A stretch of 64,000 nt of DNA from Arthrobacter sp. FW305-BF8 (GTDB lineage Bacteria > Actinomycetota > Actinomycetes > Actinomycetales > Micrococcaceae), in the NCBI RefSeq assembly GCF_021789315.1, contig NZ_CP084561.1:4402001-4466000 (forward strand), written 5' to 3'. The position numbers and the translations under genes are program-made. Positions within the stretch are counted from its first letter, which is position 1. Each line of letters opens with the position of its first letter. The notes under the pieces were generated by a model. The model saw only the letters and a list, made by a program, of their open reading frames with translations. It did not search any database and was not told the DNA's origin. Positions 39,807-48,057 of the stretch are shown here, in pieces.

Positions 39807-40640
39807 ATGGCAGTGGCGGAAGAACCAGGACCGCAAGCGGAGGCCCCCCAGCGCGGCAAGCGCCCCAAGCAGGGCGAGCCGGTGATTGACCGGGCCCTGA
39901 GCCTGCTCGCCGTCTTCACCGACCGCCGTCGCGCTTTGACGCTGTCCGAAATGGCCCGCCACGCGGGCATGCCGGCGCCGACGGCGCTGCGCCTCATCGC
40001 CCGGCTGGTGGCGTGGGGCGCGCTGGAGCGGCTCGAGGACGGGCGTTACGTGGTGGGCGTGCGGCTGTGGGAGGTGGCGTCCCTGTCGCCGCGCGGGCAC
40101 GGCGTCCGGGAGATCGCCCTGCCGTACCTCGAGGACCTTTTCGCCGTCACCCGGCACCACGTGCTGCTGGCCGTCCGGGACAAAAGCGAGGCCGTGCTGA
40201 TCGAACGGCTGTCCTCCAAGGAGGCCACCGAGGTGGCGTACCGGGTGGGCGGCCGTGCGCCGCTGAGGTCGACGGCGGTCGGCCTGGTGCTGCTGGCGGG
40301 AGCCGATGCGGCATTCCAGGAAACGGTCATCCGGCAGCCGCCGGACGCCGAGGCCGGGGTGGACGCCATGCCGGAGGGGCAGCTGAGGCGGACGCTGTCC
40401 GACGTCCGGCGGACCGGCGTCGCGATGATCAGGAGGTCCGCGCCGTCCCTCACGGTGTCCGTCGCCTCGCCCATTTTTGACGCTGAGGGCTCCGTGGCCG
40501 CGGCACTTTCCATCGTGGTTCCCGACGGCGCCACTCCCCCCAACGTCCTGGCACCGGCCGTCCAGGCTACGGCCAGGGCCGTCTCGCGAAACCTGGGCTA
40601 CAACGCGCAGCCCACCTTGGGGATCCCGGCAAGGCCTTAA
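39807..40640 (+). CDS. IclR-family transcriptional regulator
   Basis: A 277-residue IclR protein: N-terminal winged helix (DRALSLLAVFTDRRRALTLSEMARHAGM, then TALRLIARLVAWGALERL) and C-terminal GAF-like effector domain (REIALPYLEDLFAVTRHHVLLAVR to SVASPIFDAEGSVAAALSIV). The start may be ATG 39807 or, better placed relative to GAAGGG, the GTG at 39813. It is divergent from the ABC/rhamnosidase operon. Boxes TTTCA-N5-TGAAA at three promoters point to a regulon covering transport, deglycosylation and ring cleavage. Effector unknown. Confidence 0.9.
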   Translation: MAVAEEPGPQAEAPQRGKRPKQGEPVIDRALSLLAVFTDRRRALTLSEMARHAGMPAPTALRLIARLVAWGALERLEDGRYVVGVRLWEVASLSPRGHGVREIALPYLEDLFAVTRHHVLLAVRDKSEAVLIERLSSKEATEVAYRVGGRAPLRSTAVGLVLLAGADAAFQETVIRQPPDAEAGVDAMPEGQLRRTLSDVRRTGVAMIRRSAPSLTVSVASPIFDAEGSVAAALSIVVPDGATPPNVLAPAVQATARAVSRNLGYNAQPTLGIPARP

Positions 40641-40648
40641 CCACGGCC

Positions 40649-40683
40649 GACGGCGGCCCGCACTTTCTGTGCGGACCGCCGTC
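40649..40683. terminator. Terminator between iclR and glucosidase genes
   Basis: A 15-bp stem with one mismatch (GACGGCGGCCCGCAC with GTGCGGACCGCCGTC), loop TTTCT, in the convergent gap. It probably acts in both directions. Confidence 0.75.
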
Positions 40684-40703
40684 GTGCCTTTGTTGGGGCT
40701 GTT

Positions 40704-41966
40704 TCAGCCCACCGTGGTGAGCCGCTCCTGGGCGGCGCGGGCCACGCCGCCGAGCCAGTGCGCGCTGGGCTTCGGCGTGCGCTCCTGGGTAGTGCGGTCG
40801 ACGGCGATGAGGCCGAACTTGGGTGCGTAGCCGAAGATCCACTCGAAGTTGTCGAACGCGGTCCATGCGATGTAGCCGCGGACGTCGATGCCGTCGGCGA
40901 GGCACGCCGAGACGCCGGCGACGGCCGTGCGGAGGTACTCGACCCGCTGCGTGTCGTCGTCGGTGGCCAGCCCGTTCTCGGTGACCATGACGGGGATGTT
41001 GGCGATCCGGTGGGCCTCGCGGATGGTCACCTCGAGGGCCTGCGGGTAGATCTCCTCCCCCATCGCGTTGACGGGAGCACCTTCGGGTGCCGGGGCCACA
41101 CCGTCCGGACCGAACACAGTCCGGCCGTAGGTCTGGATGCCCACGAAGTCATCGCCGCGGGAGGCTGCGAGGAAGCGTTCGTTGACGTCCCGGCGGACCT
41201 GGTCCGCCATCTGCCGGCCGCCCTCGGCCGCCTGGATGTCGGAGTTGGCGAGGGTCCAGCCGACCGGCAGCTCCGGCCGCAGGGCCTTGATGGCGTCGCG
41301 GCCGGCTTGGTGGGCAGCGAGCTTGATGTCGAAGCCGGCGTCGGACACGGTGAACTGGAAGGGCGCAACCCTGGCCGCCTCGATGCCCAGGCGCCCGGCG
41401 GCCGCCGCCCAGAGCGGCACGTCCGCACGGCGGTCGGCCGGCTCGCCGCCGATGCCGAGGGCCTTGAGCAGCCACGGCAGGTTGGGTTCGTTGAGGGTGC
41501 AGGCCACGCCGATGAGGTCGCCGAGGTGCTCGGTGACGCGGCTGCAGTGGCGCGCGAAGCGTTCCGGCGTGGCTTCGTCCTCCCAGCCGCCCGCAGCGAG
41601 AAGCCAGCGCGGCGAGGTGAAGTGGTGGAAGGTGACCACCGGCGTCAGCCCGTGCTCATGGCAGGTTTCCAGCACCCGCCGGTAGTGGTCCAGTTCGGCC
41701 ACGGAGAAGTGCCCTTCCTCGGGTTCGATGCGCGCCCATTCCAGCGAGAAACGGTAGGTGGTGAACCCGAGCGAGGCGATCAGCGCGATGTCCTCGCGGT
41801 AGCGGTGGTAATGGTCGATCGCGTCACCTGAGGGCTCGGCGAAGATCGTGCCGGGGAGGTGTTCGAGGAGCCATGTGTCGCTGTTGGTGTTGTTCCCCTC
41901 CACCTGGTGGGCCGCGGTGGCCACACCCCAGAGGAAGGTGTCGGGGAAGTGCTGGAGGTCGGTCAT
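40704..41966 (-). CDS. Beta-glucosidase (GH1)
   Basis: A 420-residue GH1 glycosidase with acid/base Glu160 in CTLNEPN and nucleophile Glu330 in MVTENGLA; the N-terminal FLWGVATAAHQVEG is the family signature. It is cytoplasmic, with no signal peptide. It would remove glucose from flavonoid glucosides after rhamnose removal, or from cellobiose-like sugars. A GGAAAGGAA site precedes ATG 41966. The divergent TetR gene and operator-like palindromes suggest local control. Confidence 0.9.
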   Translation of the reverse strand: MTDLQHFPDTFLWGVATAAHQVEGNNTNSDTWLLEHLPGTIFAEPSGDAIDHYHRYREDIALIASLGFTTYRFSLEWARIEPEEGHFSVAELDHYRRVLETCHEHGLTPVVTFHHFTSPRWLLAAGGWEDEATPERFARHCSRVTEHLGDLIGVACTLNEPNLPWLLKALGIGGEPADRRADVPLWAAAAGRLGIEAARVAPFQFTVSDAGFDIKLAAHQAGRDAIKALRPELPVGWTLANSDIQAAEGGRQMADQVRRDVNERFLAASRGDDFVGIQTYGRTVFGPDGVAPAPEGAPVNAMGEEIYPQALEVTIREAHRIANIPVMVTENGLATDDDTQRVEYLRTAVAGVSACLADGIDVRGYIAWTAFDNFEWIFGYAPKFGLIAVDRTTQERTPKPSAHWLGGVARAAQERLTTVG

Positions 41967-42008
41967 GGTGTTCCTTTCCGTGGTTGACCTTCACTGTAGG
42001 CAAACATT

Positions 42009-42054
42009 TTCCAAGTTGGAATACTTTGAAGAAAATTTCTTGACCAAAGTGGAA
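42009..42054. promoter_or_regulatory. Two related operator-like sites between glucosidase and tetR
   Basis: The perfect palindrome TTCCAAGTTGGAA (42009-42021) and a related site GACCAAAGTGGAA (42042-42054) lie 33 bp apart, about three helical turns. They occupy the AT-rich divergent region and are probable sites for the TetR protein. A similar motif, TTCCAAAAGTGGAA, occurs near 47707. Confidence 0.55.
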
Positions 42055-42119
42055 AAGAAACTTGGTAATCTCATGGAAGGCAAGACTTTGGCCACGGCGG
42101 CCACGGGAGGAGGCGGAGC

Positions 42120-42755
42120 GTGACGGAGACGACGGAGACGACGGAGACGACGGCGGCGCGGCAGCCGGCGCGCAGCGGCCGGCGGGCGCCCTACGCCAAC
42201 GGCGAGCGCAAGCGGGCCGAGCTGGTGGATTCGGCCTTTGCGGTGTTCGCCGAGAAGGGCTTCCAGCGCCTGTCGATCCGCCAGATCGCAGAGGAAATCG
42301 GAACCAGCCACACAGCCCTGCTGCACCACTTCGGGAGCAAGGATGCACTGCTGGAGGCCGTCCTGGTCCGGCGCGAGGAGCAGGACGGCCCCTGGCGGCG
42401 CACCCTGCTGGCGGAGCAGGGCCTGCTCGGAACGGTGCCGGAGGTCATGCGCCGCAACGCAGGCATTCGCGGAGTAATCCAGCTGGATGCCACCCTGCGC
42501 GCCGAGGCCGTCCGACCGGACCACCCGGCCCACGGCTTCATCCGGCGCCGCGACGAGGAAATCATCCGCTCACTGCATGCCGAGATCGAGCGGGAGGTTG
42601 CCGCGGGCCGCATTGCCTCCGGCCTCGACCCCGCGGTACTGGCCCGGCAGGTCGCCGCGCTCATCGAAGGCGTCCAGCTGGCGTGGCTGTACGACGAGTC
42701 CGTGGACATGGCCGCGCACCTGGAAGGGTTCATGCAGCTGGTTAAGGCGCCCTGA
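42120..42755 (+). CDS. TetR-family regulator
   Basis: A 211-residue TetR protein: N-terminal HTH (ELVDSAFAVFAEKGFQRLSIRQIAEEIGTSHTALLHHFGSK in two parts, residues about 30-70) and a helical ligand domain. The GTG at 42120 follows GGAGG. The first ten residues come from a tandem 9-base repeat (GACGGAGAC), giving TET-TET-TET, which may vary in copy number between strains. It is divergent from the glucosidase gene and probably represses it. Confidence 0.85.
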   Translation: MTETTETTETTAARQPARSGRRAPYANGERKRAELVDSAFAVFAEKGFQRLSIRQIAEEIGTSHTALLHHFGSKDALLEAVLVRREEQDGPWRRTLLAEQGLLGTVPEVMRRNAGIRGVIQLDATLRAEAVRPDHPAHGFIRRRDEEIIRSLHAEIEREVAAGRIASGLDPAVLARQVAALIEGVQLAWLYDESVDMAAHLEGFMQLVKAP

Positions 42756-42767
42756 GACTAGGGCGCC
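42746..42767. terminator. Short hairpin between convergent tetR genes
   Basis: GGCGCCC and GGGCGCC form a perfect 7-bp stem with an eight-base loop that includes the stop codon of the first tetR gene. A weak bidirectional terminator. Confidence 0.45.
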
Positions 42768-42787
42768 CGGCGCTTGATTCCGGACCC

Positions 42788-43432
42788 TCAGAGGTTTGGT
42801 TCGCCGTCGTCCCCGTTTGCCAGAACCGAGCGGGCCAGCCGGCGGGCGTAGTCCCGGATCCCCTCGACCAGATCCAGCCTGCCTCCGGAGAGAACCCATT
42901 GCAGCTGCAGCCCGTCGCTGACGGCAATAATTTCCCGCGCGATGGCCTGTGCATCGGTATCCGGCCGGAAGAAGCCGCGCTCCACCCCGCGGGCGAGGAG
43001 CACCGCGGTCTCGCTCACTGCCTGCTCATACCACTTGCCGTACAGCTGGTGGGCCGGGGTGGACGGGTCAGCGGCTTCGGCCGAAACCAGCACGAAGAGC
43101 TCGATCAGCCCCGGCTCGGCCACCAGCCTGCGCGTGGATTCCACCATGGACCGGAACAGTTCATGCGGATCGTCGCCGCCGTCCGCCTGGACGGAGCTCC
43201 ACCACAGCGCCGTCTGCTCCAGCCGCCGCTCGGCGACAGCCAGCAGGAGGTGCTTCTTGGAGCGGAAGTGGTGGAGCAGGCCGCTTTCGCTGAGTCCGAC
43301 GTCGGCAGCTACCTGCGACAACGGCACCCGGTGGTAACCCGAAGCGGCAAAGAGCCGCGTGGCGGCATCCAGAATCTCCGCGCGCTTGGCCCTGCCTACC
43401 TCGTAGCTGCCTGTTTTTCGCCTCGTCCGCAC
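42788..43432 (-). CDS. TetR-family regulator, leaderless candidate
   Basis: A 214-residue TetR protein with HTH AATRLFAASGYHRVPLSQVAADVGLSESGLLHHFRSK (residues about 22-58, in two parts) and a TetR C-terminal domain. A -10 hexamer TACCCT ends six bases before GTG 43432, so the transcript may start at the GTG itself. It is convergent with the other tetR and divergent from the EAL gene. Its target may be the GH78 gene at 44599; unproven. Confidence 0.83.
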   Translation of the reverse strand: MRTRRKTGSYEVGRAKRAEILDAATRLFAASGYHRVPLSQVAADVGLSESGLLHHFRSKKHLLLAVAERRLEQTALWWSSVQADGGDDPHELFRSMVESTRRLVAEPGLIELFVLVSAEAADPSTPAHQLYGKWYEQAVSETAVLLARGVERGFFRPDTDAQAIAREIIAVSDGLQLQWVLSGGRLDLVEGIRDYARRLARSVLANGDDGEPNL

Positions 43433-43524
43433 CGCTTCAGGGTAACGGCCCGCAGTGCGTCAACGTAAAGGACGGCCGCAAGGGCCACACCCCTCGATCG
43501 CGGCATCAACTACCGAGGAGTAGT

Positions 43525-44538
43525 GTGAAGGCCATGGACGAGTCGCCTCCGGACGGTGAACATACACCGGAACTGTTCCGCAACGTGGACGGGGAAACGC
43601 TCCGGCGCCAGGTGCTGGAGATCATCAGCGATGTCCTGGCAGACTCCGATCCGCAGAAGGCCTGGGCCAGGGAGCAACTGCTCCACCTGCTGGCGGCCCA
43701 CATGGACGACCCCGAACAGGCGCTGCTGCACCACCTGATCAGCACCAGGAACGTCCCCGCTTCCTCACACGAGGATTCAGCCGAGGATCCTCCCGGGAAC
43801 ACCCCGGCCGCACCGGCAAAGAGAATGCTACTGACGGCCTTCCAGCCCATCAGGCAACTGCCGGGCGGAGACGTGATCGGCGTTGAAGCGCTGGCACGGT
43901 TCGTCAGCCACGAAGGGACCAGCCCAGACGTCTGGTTCCGGGGAGCCGCGGCCATGGGGCTGGGGCCCGACCTGGAAATCGCAGCCCTGCACCTCGCTCT
44001 TTCCGCGGCAGGAGAAATTCCGCCCCACCTTTTCGCGTCAGTCAACCTCAGCCCCACCGCCTGCGCCGATCCCCGCGTTCAGGCACTGATACTGGGAGGG
44101 ACCGTCGACCCGGAGCGGATGGTCATCGAAATCATGGGCGACATATCGGACCGCGACCTGACGGCCCTCACCACGGTCCTGAGCCCGCTGCGCCAGGACG
44201 GTGTGCGTCTTGCCGTGGACGGCTCCGGTCCGGCGGCCACCTCGGCGAAGCAAATCCTCCATCTGCTACCCGACATCATCAAAGTCGACTGCGACTTCCT
44301 CGCCGGTGCCGCCGCTTCAGGACACCAGCCTGCTGCACCCCCCTTCGTTTTTGCCTTGGCCGAGCAGACCGGCGCGACGCTGTCCGCAGAGGGAATCGAA
44401 AGCGCAGAGGAGCTCGCCGCCGTTGTGGAACTGGGAATCACCAGAGGCCAGGGCTATCTGCTCGGCAGGCCATCGGTTGATCCCCGCGACTGGGCGGCGT
44501 GGACCGGCAAAACTGACCCGGTGGAGGACCGCGGATAA
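43525..44538 (+). CDS. EAL-domain protein, probably degenerate
   Basis: A 337-residue protein. The N-terminal 100 residues are acidic and without recognised fold; the rest is an EAL domain (FQPIRQLPGGDVIGVEALARF with EAL at 121-123). Known catalytic residues are partly kept: VNLSP, IIKVDCDFL, SAEGIE and GQGYLLGRP. The DDFG-type metal pair reads DGSG, and the ExTE motif is EIMGD. It may therefore bind c-di-GMP or act as a protein partner rather than cleave it. The start is GTG 43525 (GAGGAG upstream) or ATG 43534. Confidence 0.78.
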   Translation: MKAMDESPPDGEHTPELFRNVDGETLRRQVLEIISDVLADSDPQKAWAREQLLHLLAAHMDDPEQALLHHLISTRNVPASSHEDSAEDPPGNTPAAPAKRMLLTAFQPIRQLPGGDVIGVEALARFVSHEGTSPDVWFRGAAAMGLGPDLEIAALHLALSAAGEIPPHLFASVNLSPTACADPRVQALILGGTVDPERMVIEIMGDISDRDLTALTTVLSPLRQDGVRLAVDGSGPAATSAKQILHLLPDIIKVDCDFLAGAAASGHQPAAPPFVFALAEQTGATLSAEGIESAEELAAVVELGITRGQGYLLGRPSVDPRDWAAWTGKTDPVEDRG

Positions 44539-44598
44539 AAACAGTGCGTACTCGGTTTTAATCGGATACTCTTTGAGCACACTTTTCAAGGAGAAACC

Positions 44599-47073
44599 GT
44601 GACTGCCGCTGCTTCGCACACCTCCGTCCAGAATTCGCTGCGTGATGCCGCCTGGATTTCCCCTGCTGAGACGGGCTGCACGGAAGCCGGCAGCCGGCCC
44701 GCGTACTGGCTCCGTGGCACCTTCGACCGGACTGCCGCCAACCAGAACCCGGACGCCCCGAACGCTGCCGACGAACGCGTTGTTGTGCATGCCACCGCCC
44801 ACGGCATCTACGAGCTCTTCGTCAACGGAACGCGAGTTGGCGAGGACGAACTAACCCCCGGCTTCACGTCCTACCGGAAGCGGCTCCAGGTGCAGCGGTG
44901 GGACATCACCGAACTGCTGGTCAGCGGCCCAAACGTCGTTGCCGCCCTGCTCTCGGACGGGTGGTTCCGGGGCCGGCACGGCTTCGAGCGCCGGCCGGAC
45001 GGCTTCGGAACCGAGACCGCCTTCCTGGCGTCGGTCACCAACGCCCCCGGCACGCAGACCTTCCTCAGCACCGGCGACAGCTGGCTCTGCCGCGAAAGCC
45101 ACATCAACCGCGCCGACCTGATGGACGGGCAGACCACCGATTTCCGCCGCAAGGAGCCCGCCTGGCTCAGCCCGTCCGGCGATGCCGGCCCTGGCTCTGC
45201 CGGGACAGCGGGAACGACGGCGGAGGGCTGGGTTCCGGTGGTCCGGCCAGCCGGTCCGCTTTATGAGGACCGCTCCCGGTTGGTCCTGCCGGTCTCGCCG
45301 CCGGCGCGGCGCATCGAGGAGCTGAGGCCCGTCTCGGTGGCAACCCCGGAACCGGGCATCACCGTCGTCGATTTCGGGCAGAACATCAACGGCTGGGTCC
45401 GGCTGGGCAGCCTGGGGCCGGAAGGGACACGGACTGTCCTCCGGCACGGTGAAGTCCTGGACAAGGACGGCCTGGTTGCCACGGCGAACATCCGCGCCTT
45501 CAACTTCGCCTCCAAGACGCCACTGCCCGCCGGACAGGTCGACGAGGCTGTCTCTGCCGGCCGGCCCGGGGACGTCTTCGAACCCCGGCACACCACACAC
45601 GGCTTCCGCTACGTCCAGGTCGAGGGCCAGCCCGGGACCCTCGCCGCGGAGGACATCACCGCCGTGGTGGTGCATACACCCCTCGACCGCTCGGGCTGGT
45701 TTGAATGCAGCGATCCGCGGCTGAACGCCCTGCATGGCGCCATCTCCTGGAGCTTCCGCGGCAATGCCTGCGACGTCCCCACCGACTGTCCGCAACGGGA
45801 GAGGTCGGGCTTCACGGGCGACTGGCAGGTTTTTGTGGACACGGCGGCCCTGATGTTCGATGTGGCCGCGTTCAGCGAAAAGTGGCTGAGGGATCTCGCT
45901 GCCGACCAGTGGCCGGGCGGGCGGGTGCCCACCGTCGTGCCCAATCCCGCCGGCGACGGCCCCTCCGGCAACGCCTTCGAAGACATGGCCGCGGGCTCTG
46001 CGGGCTGGGGGGATGCCGCCGTGCTCGTCCCGTGGTCCCTCTGGCGGGCTTACGGGGACAAGCCGGCGCTGGCCCGGGCGTTCCCCACCATGCGCGGATG
46101 GGTCGACTACGCAGCCGCGGCGGCAGCCGGCGCCCGCCATCCGGAACGCTCCGGCCGGCGTCCCGTGCCGCTGGCGCATGAGGGGTTCCTGTGGGACACC
46201 GGCTTCCATTTCGGGGAGTGGCTCGAGCCGGACAGCCCGCCCAACCCGGACCCGTCGCGGGACCACGGGATCGTCGCCACGGCCTACCTGTTCCGCTCCG
46301 CCAGTGTCCTGGCCCGTACCGCCAAGGTGCTGGGGGACGCGGCCGCGGCCGCACACTATGAAGTCCTGGCGGAGCAGGTGCAGGCCGCCTGGCGGACCGA
46401 ATATTTGGACGAAAACGGCATCCTGGGCGAGGAGTCCCAGGGGCACTATGTTCGTGGCCTGGCCTTCGGGCTGGTGCCGGAAGCTCTTACGCACCGGACG
46501 GCGGCCCGGCTGGTGGAGCTAATCCGCGGCAACGGGAACCGGCTCGGCACCGGATTCCTGGCCACTGGGCTGCTGCTGCCCGTCCTTGCGGACCACGGCT
46601 ACCTGGATGTCGCCTACGAGCTGCTGCTCTCCACCGGGACACCTTCCTGGCTGGGAATGCTGGAGGCCGGTGCCACCACCATGTGGGAGTGGTGGGACGG
46701 GGTGACGGAGCAGGGAGCCCGCGGTTCCCTGAACCATTACAGCAAGGGTGCGGTGGGGGCGTTCCTGTACACCCACCTGGCCGGCATCCGCCTGCCGGAG
46801 GATCCGGCAGCGGAGGAGACCGCCTACCGGAGGGTGACCATCGCCCCGCAGCCCGGCGGCGGAATCACGTCGGCGAGCGCCGCCGTCGTCACTCCCCAGG
46901 GCCGCATCAGCGTTTCCTGGACGCTTGAGCACAGCCAGTTCACGCTCGAAGTGGACCTGCCCGACGGCGTTCGGGCCGCCGTCGAACTTCCGGACGGCAG
47001 CAGCAGGCTGGTGGCAGGAGGCTCACATCACTGCAGCTGTGAGTTCCGTGTTAATCCGGCTCAGGGCGTCTAG
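44599..47073 (+). CDS. Alpha-L-rhamnosidase (GH78), second copy
   Basis: An 824-residue GH78 enzyme, clearly distinct from the copy at 30272. It has the jelly-roll/Ig domain phrases ATAHGIYELFVNGTRVGEDE, LLSDGWFRGRHGF and VVDFGQNINGWVRLG, then the catalytic domain with CDVPTDCPQRERSGFTGDWQ and TMWEWWDGVTEQG. GTG 44599 has AAGGAG five bases upstream. No signal peptide. It has its own transcription unit after the EAL gene. Two GH78 copies in one region suggest different linkage or aglycone preferences. Confidence 0.9.
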   Translation: MTAAASHTSVQNSLRDAAWISPAETGCTEAGSRPAYWLRGTFDRTAANQNPDAPNAADERVVVHATAHGIYELFVNGTRVGEDELTPGFTSYRKRLQVQRWDITELLVSGPNVVAALLSDGWFRGRHGFERRPDGFGTETAFLASVTNAPGTQTFLSTGDSWLCRESHINRADLMDGQTTDFRRKEPAWLSPSGDAGPGSAGTAGTTAEGWVPVVRPAGPLYEDRSRLVLPVSPPARRIEELRPVSVATPEPGITVVDFGQNINGWVRLGSLGPEGTRTVLRHGEVLDKDGLVATANIRAFNFASKTPLPAGQVDEAVSAGRPGDVFEPRHTTHGFRYVQVEGQPGTLAAEDITAVVVHTPLDRSGWFECSDPRLNALHGAISWSFRGNACDVPTDCPQRERSGFTGDWQVFVDTAALMFDVAAFSEKWLRDLAADQWPGGRVPTVVPNPAGDGPSGNAFEDMAAGSAGWGDAAVLVPWSLWRAYGDKPALARAFPTMRGWVDYAAAAAAGARHPERSGRRPVPLAHEGFLWDTGFHFGEWLEPDSPPNPDPSRDHGIVATAYLFRSASVLARTAKVLGDAAAAAHYEVLAEQVQAAWRTEYLDENGILGEESQGHYVRGLAFGLVPEALTHRTAARLVELIRGNGNRLGTGFLATGLLLPVLADHGYLDVAYELLLSTGTPSWLGMLEAGATTMWEWWDGVTEQGARGSLNHYSKGAVGAFLYTHLAGIRLPEDPAAEETAYRRVTIAPQPGGGITSASAAVVTPQGRISVSWTLEHSQFTLEVDLPDGVRAAVELPDGSSRLVAGGSHHCSCEFRVNPAQGV

Positions 47074-47520
47074 GTGATCGTGCGGCGGGGCTATCGTTCG
47101 CGTAAGGGCCGTCCGGCTCTGGAACGTCGGTCGTCAGGTCCGGAAGTATGACGTTGCAATCCTGATACGGGCGACAGCCGCAGATTCCCATAGCCGTTGA
47201 GAACGGACATCTCGGGATTGGGGGCGGACGCAACTGCTGGAGAAGCAAGCAGAGGGCGTCAGGCCGTCGTCCAGTCTCCCGTGCGCGCTGGCTTCGATGT
47301 GGTATTGAGACACCTGCCTGGGGTCGAGACCGGTCAGGGGTTGTGTTCCTAGCTGCGATCCACGCCCAGGGCTGCGCTGGCCGTTTCGCTGTTTGTGGCC
47401 CCTGTCGACACGCGCGCTTTGCAAAACGGGTCATCGCCGCGGCTGCGCGGCAACCCACAGGCACTCAGGTGGACAACCACCGCACAGTGGGGAGGTGCCT
47501 CCCCATCTGCGCAGCAGCTT

Positions 47521-47670
47521 CTAGAAGTAGGTATCCCGCACTGCGTCGATTAGCGGCGCAACGTATACAACCATCACGTCCCAAATCGCAGCGACGACCG
47601 CTGCCAGAACTAAGAGGCACACCACCCAAAAGAGCAGGGATGAGGAGGCCCGCCGACGGGTAGCGTCCAT
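47521..47670 (-). CDS. 49-residue single-pass membrane protein
   Basis: A short frame beginning ATG 47670 and ending TAG 47521. It has a basic, polar head (MDATRRRASSS), one hydrophobic helix (LLFWVVCLLVLAAVVAAIW, residues about 12-30) and a short tail ending VRDTYF. Positive residues before the helix favour an N-in orientation. The ribosome site is weak (GGTG). Such composition is unlikely by chance in a GC-rich genome, but homologues would be needed. Unknown function. Confidence 0.55.
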   Translation of the reverse strand: MDATRRRASSSLLFWVVCLLVLAAVVAAIWDVMVVYVAPLIDAVRDTYF

Positions 47671-47986
47671 GACAATCACCACTTACAGGTTTGTTAGAGT
47701 CTGCCTTCCAAAAGTGGAATGGCAGTATTTCCGACGGTCCTCACGTGAGTCCTGTCGGCCGCGTTGCGAGCCACCCATCGGACCCCCGGTCTAGCTGCAC
47801 GGGGCGCCTACCAGCCGCTCCGTGGTGCTGGACCCAACGAGGTAGTCTCACTCTTTGAACTTAAGTCCTGCGTCTGGGGATTCCATGAGAAGCAGCCGTG
47901 CATTCACCCACTCTTCGGGAAAACCGAGCCTCCAGGGGAAGGTTCGATCGTTACAGGCGAAGGCGCCCCTTCCTGAAAACGCCGAT

Positions 47987-48016
47987 GGCGGCCCCCACCC
48001 CTCGGTGAGGACCGCC
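47987..48016 (-). terminator. Hairpin after hxlA
   Basis: An imperfect 13-bp stem (47987-47999 with 48004-48016, two wobble or mismatch pairs) with a four-base loop, 40 bases after the hxlA stop in the direction of transcription. Confidence 0.5.
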
Positions 48017-48057
48017 CGCGCGGTAAGTACCGCCGTTGGCCTTGAATGCGGAAAGAC

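Larger units (their letters stand above)
47074..48057. other. Long mostly non-coding region
   Basis: This 984-bp region between the second GH78 gene and hxlA is less GC-biased than its surroundings. It contains one convincing short gene (47521-47670, minus), the near-palindrome around TTCCAAAAGTGGAA near 47707, a CTCACGTGAG palindrome at 47740 and a terminator-like hairpin at 47987. Other open frames of 70-137 codons here (for example 47051-47464 minus and 47764-47976 plus) have no ribosome site and look random. It may be the decayed remnant of a lost insertion. Confidence 0.45.

Noticed and set aside
47051..47464. 137-codon minus-strand frame after the second rhamnosidase
   Set aside because: Proline/arginine-rich random composition, no ribosome site, overlaps the end of the GH78 gene; treated as non-coding.
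47764..47976. 70-codon plus-strand frame in the long intergenic region
   Set aside because: No ribosome site or recognisable composition; weaker than the 49-residue minus-strand gene nearby.
47074..48057. Possible tRNA or insertion sequence in the lower-GC gap
   Set aside because: No cloverleaf with a TTCGAAT-type arm and no transposase fragment or terminal repeats with target duplication could be found by eye.
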